Shown here in pieces: positions 1 to 7,369 of a stretch of DNA of 18,661 nt (position 1 is its first letter; each line of letters opens with the position of its first letter). Source of the DNA: CAYTID01 sp964437735 (GTDB taxonomy: Bacteria; Bacteroidota; Ignavibacteria; UBA10030; BY39); the NCBI GenBank assembly GCA_964437735.1, contig CAYTID010000044.1:1-18661 (forward strand). Direction: 5' to 3'. The translations under genes were made by a program, and so were the position numbers. The notes under the pieces are model-generated. The model had not been told where the DNA came from, made no database searches, and saw nothing but the letters and a program-made list of their open reading frames with translations.

Positions 1-79
1 CCCAAGAATTAATCAATTTCACTATTTTTAACACGGAATTGTAACACATCTGACAACCTGAGCATTTATCTTTTGGCAT
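1..79 (-). CDS. Possible partial Cys-rich ORF running off the left edge
   Basis: On the minus strand an ATG at 79 opens a frame of 26 codons that is still open at the window edge. It has a CxxCxxC cluster at residues 6-12, the kind of spacing seen in metal or Fe-S sites. An in-frame TGA lies two codons upstream of the ATG, so the frame cannot be extended that way. It would lie 38 bases downstream of the metallophosphoesterase stop, consistent with a further gene of the same operon. Only 26 residues are visible, so a chance frame is quite possible. On the plus strand a short frame also ends with TAA at 42-44 and could be the tail of an unrelated gene. No function is assigned. Confidence 0.25.
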   Translation of the reverse strand, partial: MPKDKCSGCQMCYNSVLKIVKLINSW

Positions 80-117
80 ATCTCAAAAATGGGATGGGAG
101 AAAGTGGCGGAGTAAAT

Positions 118-846
118 TTATCTTCCGATGATTAACCGGTCGGCAAGATAGCGAGGCAGTTTTGCTTCTATGATTTTTTTTACAGCGGATTCAACATCAT
201 ATTCACTCCGGATGTTTTCATAATTCAAAGTTTCAGTATCAATTATTCCGAAACTTAACCGGCTGTCCCTGTCGCGGGGTTGTCCAACGCTTCCGACGTT
301 GATGATATATTTTTTATCGGGTTTTAACCGGAATGATTTTGATGAGTTATGTGTGCGATACTCGCTGTAATCTTCCGGGTATATTTCAGCGATATGAGAA
401 TGACCAACAAAACAAATGTTTTTTGTTGAATGTTTAAAATTCAAAGATGCATCCTCGTATGAAACGATATAATGCCATTCCGATGGCTCAAAGGGGGTCG
501 AGTGGAGAAACTGAAATCCATTGAATTCATGCGTAATGGGTAGATTTTTAATCTTACCCTGTTCTGTCTGGCTCAAAATCCTGTGTGTCCATTCTGCAGC
601 CGCACGTGCGTAAGGATTAAAATAATCGGTGAATGCCAGATTGGTAGCGGCTTGGTCATGATTTCCCATTATAATATTTGAACAATTAGCAAAAGCCAGC
701 TCAAGGCAATCTTTCGGATTAGCGCCGTATCCAACAATATCGCCGAGACAAATAATGTTATCTACTTTTTTATTTTTAATTAGCTCAAGCGCTTTAGTAA
801 AAGCTTCGAGGTTTGAATGTATGTCGGATACTATTGCTATGCGCAT
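118..846 (-). CDS. Calcineurin-like metallophosphoesterase (YfcE/MJ0936-type)
   Basis: A 242-residue protein with the full set of metal-binding motifs of the calcineurin-like phosphoesterase superfamily: SDIH (D8, H10), GD (D36), GNHD (N62, H63), H115, and the C-terminal GHSH (H149, H151). These ligands bind two divalent metals, and the family hydrolyses phosphomono- or diesters. Known relatives include YfcE-like phosphodiesterases, and the natural substrate here cannot be read from sequence. There is no signal peptide, so it should be cytoplasmic. The ATG at 846 overlaps the 3' end of the endonuclease IV gene by 10 bases, so the two are likely translationally coupled and transcribed together. 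The length and motif order are normal for the family. Confidence 0.9.
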   Translation of the reverse strand: MRIAIVSDIHSNLEAFTKALELIKNKKVDNIICLGDIVGYGANPKDCLELAFANCSNIIMGNHDQAATNLAFTDYFNPYARAAAEWTHRILSQTEQGKIKNLPITHEFNGFQFLHSTPFEPSEWHYIVSYEDASLNFKHSTKNICFVGHSHIAEIYPEDYSEYRTHNSSKSFRLKPDKKYIINVGSVGQPRDRDSRLSFGIIDTETLNYENIRSEYDVESAVKKIIEAKLPRYLADRLIIGR

Positions 847-1748
847 GACGGATTCCCGCTTGTTATAATTAATTTCCTTAATATTTTCAGATTCATTTTA
901 TCTTCATCCATTTCAGGTCCTTTGGGTGTTTCCAGAATCTTAGGGATTTTGGCTAATCTCTTGTCTTGCATTATAAATCTAAATGTCTCTATACCCAGAG
1001 TACCTTTACCGATATGTTCGTGTCTGTCGACACGGGAGCCGAGTTCTTTTTTTGAATCGTTGCAGTGTATCGCTGCTAATTTTTTTATTCCGATTATATT
1101 ATAAAAATCTTTCATTGTTTTTTTGTAACCTGTTTCAGTACTGATGTCATAGCCGGCAGCGAAGATGTGTGCTGTGTCGATACAAACTCCCATCCTCTCC
1201 GGGCATTCGGTGTGATTAATAATCTCTGCCAATTGTTCAAACTTGTATCCGATTGAGGATCCTTGTCCTGCTGTAGTTTCCAACACGCTTTTGACTTTAT
1301 AATTTTGGGTTTGTTCATGGACGCGGTTTAAAGATTCGACAATCATTTTTATCCCGGTCTTTTCACCGGCTCCGGTATGTGCGCCAGGATGAAATATCAG
1401 GAACGGAATTCCGAGAAGTTCGCAACGTTGTAGCTCATCTTTAAATGCTAACAGGGATTTTTTGAGTATGTCTTTGTTTGACGCACAGAGATTTATCAGA
1501 TATGCTGTGTGGGCGGCAACCGATTTGATATTATATTTTCTCTGTGCGGTTCTAAAAAGCTGCACCTCGTATTCAGTCAGCGGCTTTGCGTTCCATTGAT
1601 TGTTGTTCTTAGTAAATATCTGAATTGCACTACAGCCGATACTTGCGCCCCGCTCGAATGCAAGGTGAAGTCCGCCGGCAATTGACATGTGGGCGCCAAT
1701 GAGAGGTGCATTAATTATGATTTTGGATTTCAAATTTATGAAATTCAA
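837..1748 (-). CDS. nfo: Endonuclease IV (AP endonuclease, deoxyribonuclease IV)
   Basis: This 303-residue protein matches endonuclease IV, the zinc-dependent TIM-barrel enzyme of base excision repair that cuts 5' of abasic sites. Family landmarks visible in order are IGAHMSIAGG near the N terminus, FTKNNNQW, AAHTAYLINL, FHPGAHTGAG, LETTAGQG, CIDTAHIFAAGYD, HCNDSKKELGSRVDRHEHIGKG and a C-terminal ILETP. These carry the His, Asp and Glu zinc ligands. The frame opens with TTG at 1748 (there is no ATG), and a GAG-rich stretch lies about 11 bases upstream. That adds some 16 residues before the usual IGAH start, so a start at an internal non-ATG codon is possible. The gene lies 2 bases after the LolA-like gene and overlaps the phosphoesterase gene. 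Confidence 0.95.
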   Translation of the reverse strand: MNFINLKSKIIINAPLIGAHMSIAGGLHLAFERGASIGCSAIQIFTKNNNQWNAKPLTEYEVQLFRTAQRKYNIKSVAAHTAYLINLCASNKDILKKSLLAFKDELQRCELLGIPFLIFHPGAHTGAGEKTGIKMIVESLNRVHEQTQNYKVKSVLETTAGQGSSIGYKFEQLAEIINHTECPERMGVCIDTAHIFAAGYDISTETGYKKTMKDFYNIIGIKKLAAIHCNDSKKELGSRVDRHEHIGKGTLGIETFRFIMQDKRLAKIPKILETPKGPEMDEDKMNLKILRKLIITSGNPSCA

Positions 1749-1750
1749 GC

Positions 1751-2458
1751 TTATTGTTTCTCATTTTTCTCGAACAGTGAATCGGGTAAATTCTGATTGA
1801 CTGTATATTTTGTAAATGTTAAGGTTATGCTTCCTGTGCGGGGTAACCGCCTGGGTCGTGATTCAGCTCCGGGCATATCAGGGATATCAATGTCTCCCCC
1901 TGATATGTTGTCTAAAGTAACTGTTATATTTGATGGAAGGTAGTACATTTTTTCTATCCATCCGTAATCGAATGTTACTGTAACCGACTTTCCTCCAAAT
2001 GATTCCGTCTCAATTTTTTTGATTACTCTGTTTTTAGTTTCGATCCAAAGATAAAAGTTACGTAATGAAATGTCCTTCAAACTCAATTGTTTTTCAAGGT
2101 TTTGTAATTCCATTTTTATTTTATAAGCGGAAATTTCTCCTATTGTATCAAGTTTAATTATTTCAGCATCATATTTTTCCGGACTTAATTGAGAAGGAAT
2201 AAATCCGAATCCGGCGCGGGGAATCATCGCAAAACCTTCTGCTTCAAGATGCAATTTATTTGGCTGCTTAAAATATATTTTCACTTTTCTTCGCGGAATA
2301 CGGAGCCGCTCCATTTCAATCGAAGCCAATACCTCAGCAGTATAGTCGTTTATTTTTTTGAAATTATCTTCTACGCTTTTAAGCAATTCTTCGGCAGATG
2401 GTTGAGAGTATATGCTTTCGATAAAAATGCAAAATAAAAAAAGTGTCAACCATTTCAT
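1751..2458 (-). CDS. LolA-like secreted lipoprotein-sorting/lipid-carrier protein
   Basis: A 235-residue protein with an N-terminal signal peptide (hydrophobic residues 3-15, likely cleavage near S18). After it comes an amphipathic opening (AEELLKSVEDNFKKINDYTAEV) typical of the LolA/LolB-like superfamily, then alternating beta-strand sequence with the KIYFKQPNKLHLEAEGF hallmark of that fold. Proteins of this fold bind lipid or acyl chains in a half-barrel in the periplasm. The start ATG overlaps the ABC permease stop (ATGA), so it is probably made with the ABC exporter. That suggests it is the periplasmic partner of the transporter rather than canonical LolA, but this is inference. No lipobox Cys is seen. 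Classical LolA is about 200 residues, so this one is slightly long. Confidence 0.75.
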   Translation of the reverse strand: MKWLTLFLFCIFIESIYSQPSAEELLKSVEDNFKKINDYTAEVLASIEMERLRIPRRKVKIYFKQPNKLHLEAEGFAMIPRAGFGFIPSQLSPEKYDAEIIKLDTIGEISAYKIKMELQNLEKQLSLKDISLRNFYLWIETKNRVIKKIETESFGGKSVTVTFDYGWIEKMYYLPSNITVTLDNISGGDIDIPDMPGAESRPRRLPRTGSITLTFTKYTVNQNLPDSLFEKNEKQ

Positions 2459-3291
2459 GATAAAATATCTTTCTTATTAAAAATATAAAGTGTTAAAGTA
2501 AAAAATCCGGCCGAATATGCGATTAAATAAGCTGCCCAATCAAACATCTGGCGTAAGTTAATCGGATCGTCAAACGCTTTCATCCATATTGTGAAATAGG
2601 TTGTCAATAAATAAGGTTTCAAAGTTTTAAAAAAATCTACAGGAAGTTCTCCGATAATCAGAAAAACAATAATTATTGCCATTGTGCCGATGATTGGACC
2701 AATTGCATTTTCGACAAAGGAGGAGAACAAAAATGCGAGTGAAGCCACAGTACACATAGCAATTATTGCACCCGCATAAGCCAGCAGGAAACGCCACCAG
2801 AGTTCATTGGCGGGAATCAAAAGTAATCCTTCACGGAAAATAATTAAATCGCCGACACCGAAAAACAAAAGCCCGAGTCCAACGCTTAACACCGCCAAAA
2901 ATAAAACAATCAGCTTTGTATAAAATATTGTTGAAATATATTTTATTATTAAAAGAGTTGTTCTGTTTACCGGACGTGTGAGCAAAATGCGGTATGTCCC
3001 CGAAGTCGCTTCTCCCGCAAGAATATCTCCGGCTACCAGAGTGATCAGAAATGGAATGTGTATAAATAGGCTGTTCATAATTAAATAACTAATAAACCAG
3101 CCGTTGAATAAATTTCCTACGATAAGAAATTCTTCTCTAAATTGCCGGGTCATTCCTTTTGTAAAATCGGCGCCACTCAGATACAACGCTATTATGATTA
3201 GCGGAATGATCACACCAAGAGCTATAAAACCGATATATGTCCGCCATTTTGTAAAAATTTTGTGTATCTCGAGCATGAGAAGATTAATCAT
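2455..3291 (-). CDS. ABC-2 type transporter permease
   Basis: A 278-residue integral membrane protein with about six predicted hydrophobic segments: near residues 18-38, 62-88, 112-140, 165-190, 193-215 and 250-272. It has the ABC-2 permease layout (short cytoplasmic N terminus, a long first loop, then SGTYRILLTRPVNR between TM2 and TM3, which is a recognisable coupling segment of NatB/NosY-like permeases). It should form a membrane dimer driven by the ATPase encoded just upstream, whose stop overlaps this start by 4 bases. The 4-base overlap with the following LolA-like gene shows strict operon packing. The substrate is unknown. Lipid, drug or Na+ exporters of this type look alike at this level. 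Confidence 0.9.
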   Translation of the reverse strand: MINLLMLEIHKIFTKWRTYIGFIALGVIIPLIIIALYLSGADFTKGMTRQFREEFLIVGNLFNGWFISYLIMNSLFIHIPFLITLVAGDILAGEATSGTYRILLTRPVNRTTLLIIKYISTIFYTKLIVLFLAVLSVGLGLLFFGVGDLIIFREGLLLIPANELWWRFLLAYAGAIIAMCTVASLAFLFSSFVENAIGPIIGTMAIIIVFLIIGELPVDFFKTLKPYLLTTYFTIWMKAFDDPINLRQMFDWAAYLIAYSAGFFTLTLYIFNKKDILS

Positions 3292-4214
3292 GGAGCACCT
3301 CCGGAATCTGCCATTTCTGTCATCTCAATGAAATAATCCTCGAGCGAACGATGCGGCGTAAGCGCGCTGACTTTAATATTGTTTTTTACAAGCTCTGAAT
3401 TAATTTCGGAAAAATTCCGGGAGTTCGTATAAACATTAATAACATTATTTTGAACAGTGGTTTTATTCACGAATGAAAGAGATTTGATTATCTGCCAGGC
3501 TTGCTCTATCGGTTCGGCATGAATTTGCACATATTGTTCGGAACTGTCCAGAAGCTGCTGTACGCTTCCCTGTACTACAAGTTTTCCATTGTTAATTATT
3601 GCCATTCGATTTGCAACTTGTTCGATTTCGTTTAAGAGATGAGAAGAAAGAAATATTGTCATATTATGATCTTTGGAAAAACTTCTGATTAATTCCCGTA
3701 TTTCTTTCATACCCTGCGGATCAAGTCCCGTTGTCGGTTCGTCAAGAATGATCACCTCTGGTTTATTCAGAAGAGCTTGAGCAATTCCGAGTCGCTGCTT
3801 CATTCCGTGTGAGTATGTTTTAACTTTATCGTTCATTCTGTTACGAAGCTTTACGATTTCCAAAACTTCTTCAATACGCCTACTATTGATTTTCCCGTAT
3901 AAAGATCCGATAAATTTTAAATTATCGTACGCTGTAAGATGTTGATAAAAATCAGGTTTTTCCACAAGTCCGCCAATGCGGCTCAGTATATCCTTGCGGT
4001 GATGATTCAGAGATTTTCCGAAAACAGATACCGTTCCTTTTGTCGGGTGAATCAATGAAAGCATCATCCTGATGGTTGTACTTTTTCCGGCTCCGTTCGG
4101 ACCCAAAAAACCGAAAACATCTCCCCGGAAGACTTTAATATTCAAGTCTGAAACGGCAAATCTTTTTTTAAAACGTTTTGAGATATTGTGAGTTTGCAGA
4201 ATTATTTCGTTCAT
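3288..4214 (-). CDS. ABC transporter ATP-binding protein (BcrA/NatA-like)
   Basis: A 308-residue ABC ATPase with Walker A GPNGAGKST (residues 38-46), signature YSHGMKQR (134-141), Walker B VIILDEP (154-160), D-loop GLD and an H-loop His in SSHLL. The Q-loop position reads GLVEKPDFY, with Glu, as is common in BcrA/NatA-type exporters. The C-terminal 80 residues form the usual accessory beta-rich domain of this subfamily, ending with the LEDYFIEMT-type element. It powers the ABC-2 permease next door. It is the first gene of the minus-strand operon, so the promoter should be in the 135-base divergent gap upstream. The start ATG at 4214 has no obvious Shine-Dalgarno. Confidence 0.93.
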   Translation of the reverse strand: MNEIILQTHNISKRFKKRFAVSDLNIKVFRGDVFGFLGPNGAGKSTTIRMMLSLIHPTKGTVSVFGKSLNHHRKDILSRIGGLVEKPDFYQHLTAYDNLKFIGSLYGKINSRRIEEVLEIVKLRNRMNDKVKTYSHGMKQRLGIAQALLNKPEVIILDEPTTGLDPQGMKEIRELIRSFSKDHNMTIFLSSHLLNEIEQVANRMAIINNGKLVVQGSVQQLLDSSEQYVQIHAEPIEQAWQIIKSLSFVNKTTVQNNVINVYTNSRNFSEINSELVKNNIKVSALTPHRSLEDYFIEMTEMADSGGAP

Positions 4215-4288
4215 AAAAGTGCGGTTTTTTCAATCATCAGTTTTGTGCTTGGAACCTTCAAATTATTATCAATCGTAATATAAAAACA

Positions 4289-4318
4289 ATTATTATTATT
4301 TGCATTCTTGCTTATCAA
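4289..4318 (-). promoter_or_regulatory. Candidate sigma-70-like promoter for the ABC operon
   Basis: On the minus strand, TTGATA (4313-4318) is followed after 18 bases by AATAAT (4289-4294), five of six matches to each consensus box. It would give a leader of roughly 65-70 bases before the ATPase ATG. The region is very AT-rich, so chance matches are likely. The rest of the 4215-4355 gap shows no clear element for the antiporter gene on the other strand. Confidence 0.3.
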
Positions 4319-4355
4319 AAACATTTTGACTAATATTTACTAACTAAAATTGAAT

Positions 4356-6377
4356 ATGACTCAGGAAGTGCACATACTCGGGGAGCTTGTTTTAATTCTC
4401 GCTCTGATAATTGCTGTAATCCCGTTATTTAAGAAAATCCATGCCCCGCCTTTAGTCGGATTTCTTATTAGCGGATTAATTATCGGTCCTTACGGAATAG
4501 GATTGATCGAAAATATTGAAGCAGTCAATATTCTCGCAGAAGTAGGTGTTGTGCTGCTTTTATTTACAATCGGACTTGAATTTTCATTAGCAAGATTAAA
4601 AAGAATCAAGTCGATAGTCTTGCTCGGTGGAGGATTACAAGTTTTAATTACTGCTGCAGTCGTAACAATATTGACTTTAGTTTTGGGATTCGAAATCAAT
4701 CAATCAATCTTTATCGGTTTTCTGATATCTTTAAGCAGCACGGCAATCGTGATGAAGATATTAGCCGATAAAGAAGAAACTGATTCGCCTCACGGTAAAA
4801 TATCGCTCGGGATTTTACTTTTTCAAGATTTGTGTATAGTTCCGATGATGCTTTTAATTCCGGTTCTCTCCGCTTCTGCCGAAACAACTGTTTATGAAAT
4901 TGTTACGCGTTTAATTATTGCGGTTGCTGCCGTCGGATTTATTATTATAGCGGCAATTTACTTAATGCCTAAACTGATTGAATACCTTGTGAAGGGAAAA
5001 AGTCGCGAATTATTCGTTCTCGGAGTGGTTTTTATAAGTCTGGGAACGGCTTTAATTACTTCTTATGCCGGATTATCTCTCGCTCTCGGTGCTTTTATTG
5101 CAGGATTGATTTTATCGGAATCTGAATATTCACATGAAATCGTTGGCGCTGCTTTACCATTCCGCGACGCATTAAGTAGTCTGTTTTTTCTCTCAATCGG
5201 AATGCTGCTAAATATGGGGTTTGTTGCTGAATCGTATTTAACAATCGGATTCCTGACATTCGTTTTTATCATTATAAAATTTACCGTGATTGTTTTTGTT
5301 GTTCTGAATCTCACGTTTCCAATCAGAACTGCAATCATTGTTGGATTCGGATTATCTCAAATCGGTGAATTCTCATTTATACTGGCTCTCGCGGGTATGA
5401 AGGCAGGACTTATCGATGAAAATATCTATCAATTGTTTTTGGGATCCACGATTTTTACTATGATGATCAGCCCGCTGTTAATTCAGCTTTCTCCGGCTGC
5501 AGGTGATAAGCTGCAAAAATATATGCCCATCAGTTTTACGTCAAAGTTAATGACACGATTAGTAAGCAAAGAAATCCATGCGGAACCTGATTCGGGAAAT
5601 CTAAAGAACCATGTAATAATTGTGGGATTCGGATTAAACGGGAAAAATCTTGTTACTGTTTTAAGAGAAACAGGCATACAGTATATTTTGGTTGATCTGG
5701 ATGGAGAGACTTTTTTAGAAGCCAAGCAAAGAGGGGAGAACATCATATTCGGAGATGCGACGCGTGAGGATATTTTAAAAAGATTGAACATCAATACTGC
5801 GCGAGTTTTTGTAATTGTTGTATCTGATCCTGATTCCATCAAAAGAATTTTGAAAATGGCAAGAAAAATAAATACCGATATTTATATAATTGTCAGAACA
5901 CGTTATACAACCGAGATTGAAGATTTGTATAAATTAGGTGCCGATCAGGTAATTTCAGAAGATTTTGAAACTTCGATAGAGATTTTTACTCGTGTGCTTC
6001 GTCAGTATCATTTACCGCGGAACATAATTGCTGCACAGGTAGATTTGATAAGAAGGGAAGGGTACGGTATGTTTCGCGGATTACGGATACCGGATGCAAC
6101 TATGGATCAGCTAACCGAAATACTTGCCGCCGGAACGACAGATACATTTTTAGTTTTGAACGAATCACCAGCTTGCGGAAAAACATTAGCCGATTTAAAT
6201 ATCCGTTATCTTTCGGGTAGCACCGTAATTGCAATTGTCCGGGACAATAAGCCTACAACAAATCCCCCAGGTGATTTTCTTATCGAATCAGGAGATGTCT
6301 TAGTTTTGTTAGGAACACACGCTGAAATAGATAAAGCATTCGAGCTTTTAAGTCCGCAAAGGATTGAGGAAGAGTAA
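4356..6377 (+). CDS. CPA2 cation:proton antiporter with RCK (TrkA-N/TrkA-C) domains, KefB/YbaL-like
   Basis: About 673 residues. The first 385 or so are a 12-13-helix Na+/H+ exchanger domain of the CPA2 family, with family motifs LLLFTIGLEFS, the conserved LLFQDLCIVPMM segment carrying the transport Asp, and GEFSFILALAG. After a cytoplasmic linker, a TrkA-N/RCK nucleotide-binding domain begins with IIVGFGLNGKNL (about residues 422-432) and continues to about 535. A TrkA-C domain fills roughly 590-668. Such proteins exchange or release K+ or Na+ against H+ under nucleotide control. The Gly pattern GFGLNG deviates from GxGxxG only mildly. The frame also opens with TTG at 4350, but the ATG at 4356 two codons later is preferred. 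No ancillary KefF/KefG gene is adjacent. It is monocistronic or leads the methyltransferase gene. Confidence 0.92.
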   Translation: MTQEVHILGELVLILALIIAVIPLFKKIHAPPLVGFLISGLIIGPYGIGLIENIEAVNILAEVGVVLLLFTIGLEFSLARLKRIKSIVLLGGGLQVLITAAVVTILTLVLGFEINQSIFIGFLISLSSTAIVMKILADKEETDSPHGKISLGILLFQDLCIVPMMLLIPVLSASAETTVYEIVTRLIIAVAAVGFIIIAAIYLMPKLIEYLVKGKSRELFVLGVVFISLGTALITSYAGLSLALGAFIAGLILSESEYSHEIVGAALPFRDALSSLFFLSIGMLLNMGFVAESYLTIGFLTFVFIIIKFTVIVFVVLNLTFPIRTAIIVGFGLSQIGEFSFILALAGMKAGLIDENIYQLFLGSTIFTMMISPLLIQLSPAAGDKLQKYMPISFTSKLMTRLVSKEIHAEPDSGNLKNHVIIVGFGLNGKNLVTVLRETGIQYILVDLDGETFLEAKQRGENIIFGDATREDILKRLNINTARVFVIVVSDPDSIKRILKMARKINTDIYIIVRTRYTTEIEDLYKLGADQVISEDFETSIEIFTRVLRQYHLPRNIIAAQVDLIRREGYGMFRGLRIPDATMDQLTEILAAGTTDTFLVLNESPACGKTLADLNIRYLSGSTVIAIVRDNKPTTNPPGDFLIESGDVLVLLGTHAEIDKAFELLSPQRIEEE

Positions 6378-6394
6378 TTCAATTATCAATCTGC

Positions 6395-6408
6395 CTGATG
6401 TGGATCAG
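6395..6408 (+). repeat. Small stem-loop after the antiporter gene
   Basis: CTGAT and ATCAG form a perfect 5-bp stem with a 4-base loop, and an 8-base direct repeat (TTATCAAT at 6383-6390 and 6409-6416) flanks it. A run of six T lies 12 bases downstream, too far for a standard intrinsic terminator. It may weakly end antiporter transcription. The remainder of the 104-base gap shows nothing further. Confidence 0.2.
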
Positions 6409-6481
6409 TTATCAATAGGTTTTTTATAAAATCTTGTTTTCTAAGTATTTGTTTTAGATAAAAATTGGGACAAAGTAGATA

Positions 6482-7312
6482 ATGAAAAATTTTATTCATA
6501 TCGATTCACTCGATATTCCGGAACTGCAGCCTTACAGGACGCTGCGAAGAGCGGTTGAACATGTCAAGCAGGGAATATTTGTTGCTGAAGGTGAAAAAGT
6601 AGTAAAAAGATTACTTAAAAGTGATTTAAAAATAATATCACTGCTACTGACTGAAAAATGGTTGTCGGAAATCAGCGACTTAATCGAATCAAAACCATTT
6701 GACGATGTAAAAATTTTTACTGCTGAGAAGAGACTACTCGATACCATAGTTGGATTTGGACTCCATCAAGGTATCATGGCTGTCGGGAAAATCCCTATAG
6801 CGCCGTCAATTTCTGAAATAACCCAAAAATACAACCCTCCGTATTTTTTTGTCGCAGTGGATGGTTTGACTAATTCTGATAACCTCGGTGTGATTGTTCG
6901 TAATTGTGCGGCATTCGGAGTTTCAGCTTTAATTGTCGGTGAAACCTCCAGCAGTCCGTTTCTCCGCCGCTCGGTTCGTATGTCAATGGGGGCTGTTTTC
7001 GAGCTGCCCGCCATTCATACCAAAAATTTAAGCGACACTCTGAAAGAATTGTCAGATAAATTTAATGTCAGATGTATTGCTGCAGATGCGCATAGAAACG
7101 AAATAAAAATTGAAGACACAAACTATGACGGGAATATTTGTATTGTCTTTGGAAGCGAAGGATTCGGAATAAGAAATCAGGTTCTGGATGCCTGCAGTGA
7201 ATTTGTTACAATACCGAATTCCGATAGAGTTGATTCATTAAATGTGGCAAGTGCGAGTGCGATTTTTTTGTGGGAAGTGAATAGAAGGATTCAACATAGG
7301 AAGATGGATTAA
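6482..7312 (+). CDS. SpoU/TrmH-family RNA 2'-O-ribose methyltransferase
   Basis: A 276-residue SPOUT methyltransferase. The N-terminal part (to about residue 105) is the SpoU substrate-binding domain (GIFVAEGEKVVKRLL, then FGLHQGIMAVG). The C-terminal trefoil-knot domain has all three SpoU motifs: motif 1 DNLGVIVRNCAAFG (N134, R140), motif 2 IVFGSEGFGI (221-230) and motif 3 IPNSDRVDSLNVASASA (244-260). It should transfer a methyl group from S-adenosylmethionine to a ribose 2'-OH in rRNA or tRNA. The target cannot be told from sequence, and RlmB-like 23S rRNA activity is only one option. The last codons (ATG GAT TAA) lie inside a direct-repeat cluster, so the extreme C terminus may have been set by repeat insertion. 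Confidence 0.9.
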   Translation: MKNFIHIDSLDIPELQPYRTLRRAVEHVKQGIFVAEGEKVVKRLLKSDLKIISLLLTEKWLSEISDLIESKPFDDVKIFTAEKRLLDTIVGFGLHQGIMAVGKIPIAPSISEITQKYNPPYFFVAVDGLTNSDNLGVIVRNCAAFGVSALIVGETSSSPFLRRSVRMSMGAVFELPAIHTKNLSDTLKELSDKFNVRCIAADAHRNEIKIEDTNYDGNICIVFGSEGFGIRNQVLDACSEFVTIPNSDRVDSLNVASASAIFLWEVNRRIQHRKMD

Positions 7313-7348
7313 TGGATAAGTGGAGTGATGGAGTGATGGATTAATGGA
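7303..7348 (+). repeat. Direct-repeat cluster of GATGGATTAATGGA / AGTGATGG units
   Basis: A 14-base sequence (GATGGATTAATGGA) occurs at 7303-7316 and again at 7335-7348. Between and overlapping them an 8-base unit (AGTGATGG) is repeated in tandem at 7324-7331 and 7332-7339. The cluster is G- and A-rich with no C, unlike its surroundings. It begins inside the last codons of the methyltransferase gene and fills most of the 57-base gap before the TonB receptor gene. It may be one copy of a dispersed intergenic repeat. Confidence 0.6.
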
Positions 7349-7369
7349 AAAAATAAAAATGGAATATGT

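Noticed and set aside
817..1104. 95-codon plus-strand frame
   Set aside because: It lies opposite nfo, which has clear family motifs. No independent support.
1112..1318. 68-codon minus-strand frame inside nfo
   Set aside because: Out-of-frame shadow of nfo on the same strand.
4215..4349. Search for an antiporter promoter in the divergent gap
   Set aside because: Only poor matches (TTGCTT...TAATAT) that would start transcription a few bases from the start codon. Not reported.
5063..5842. Two minus-strand frames opposite the antiporter gene
   Set aside because: Shadows of the antiporter coding sequence without domain content.
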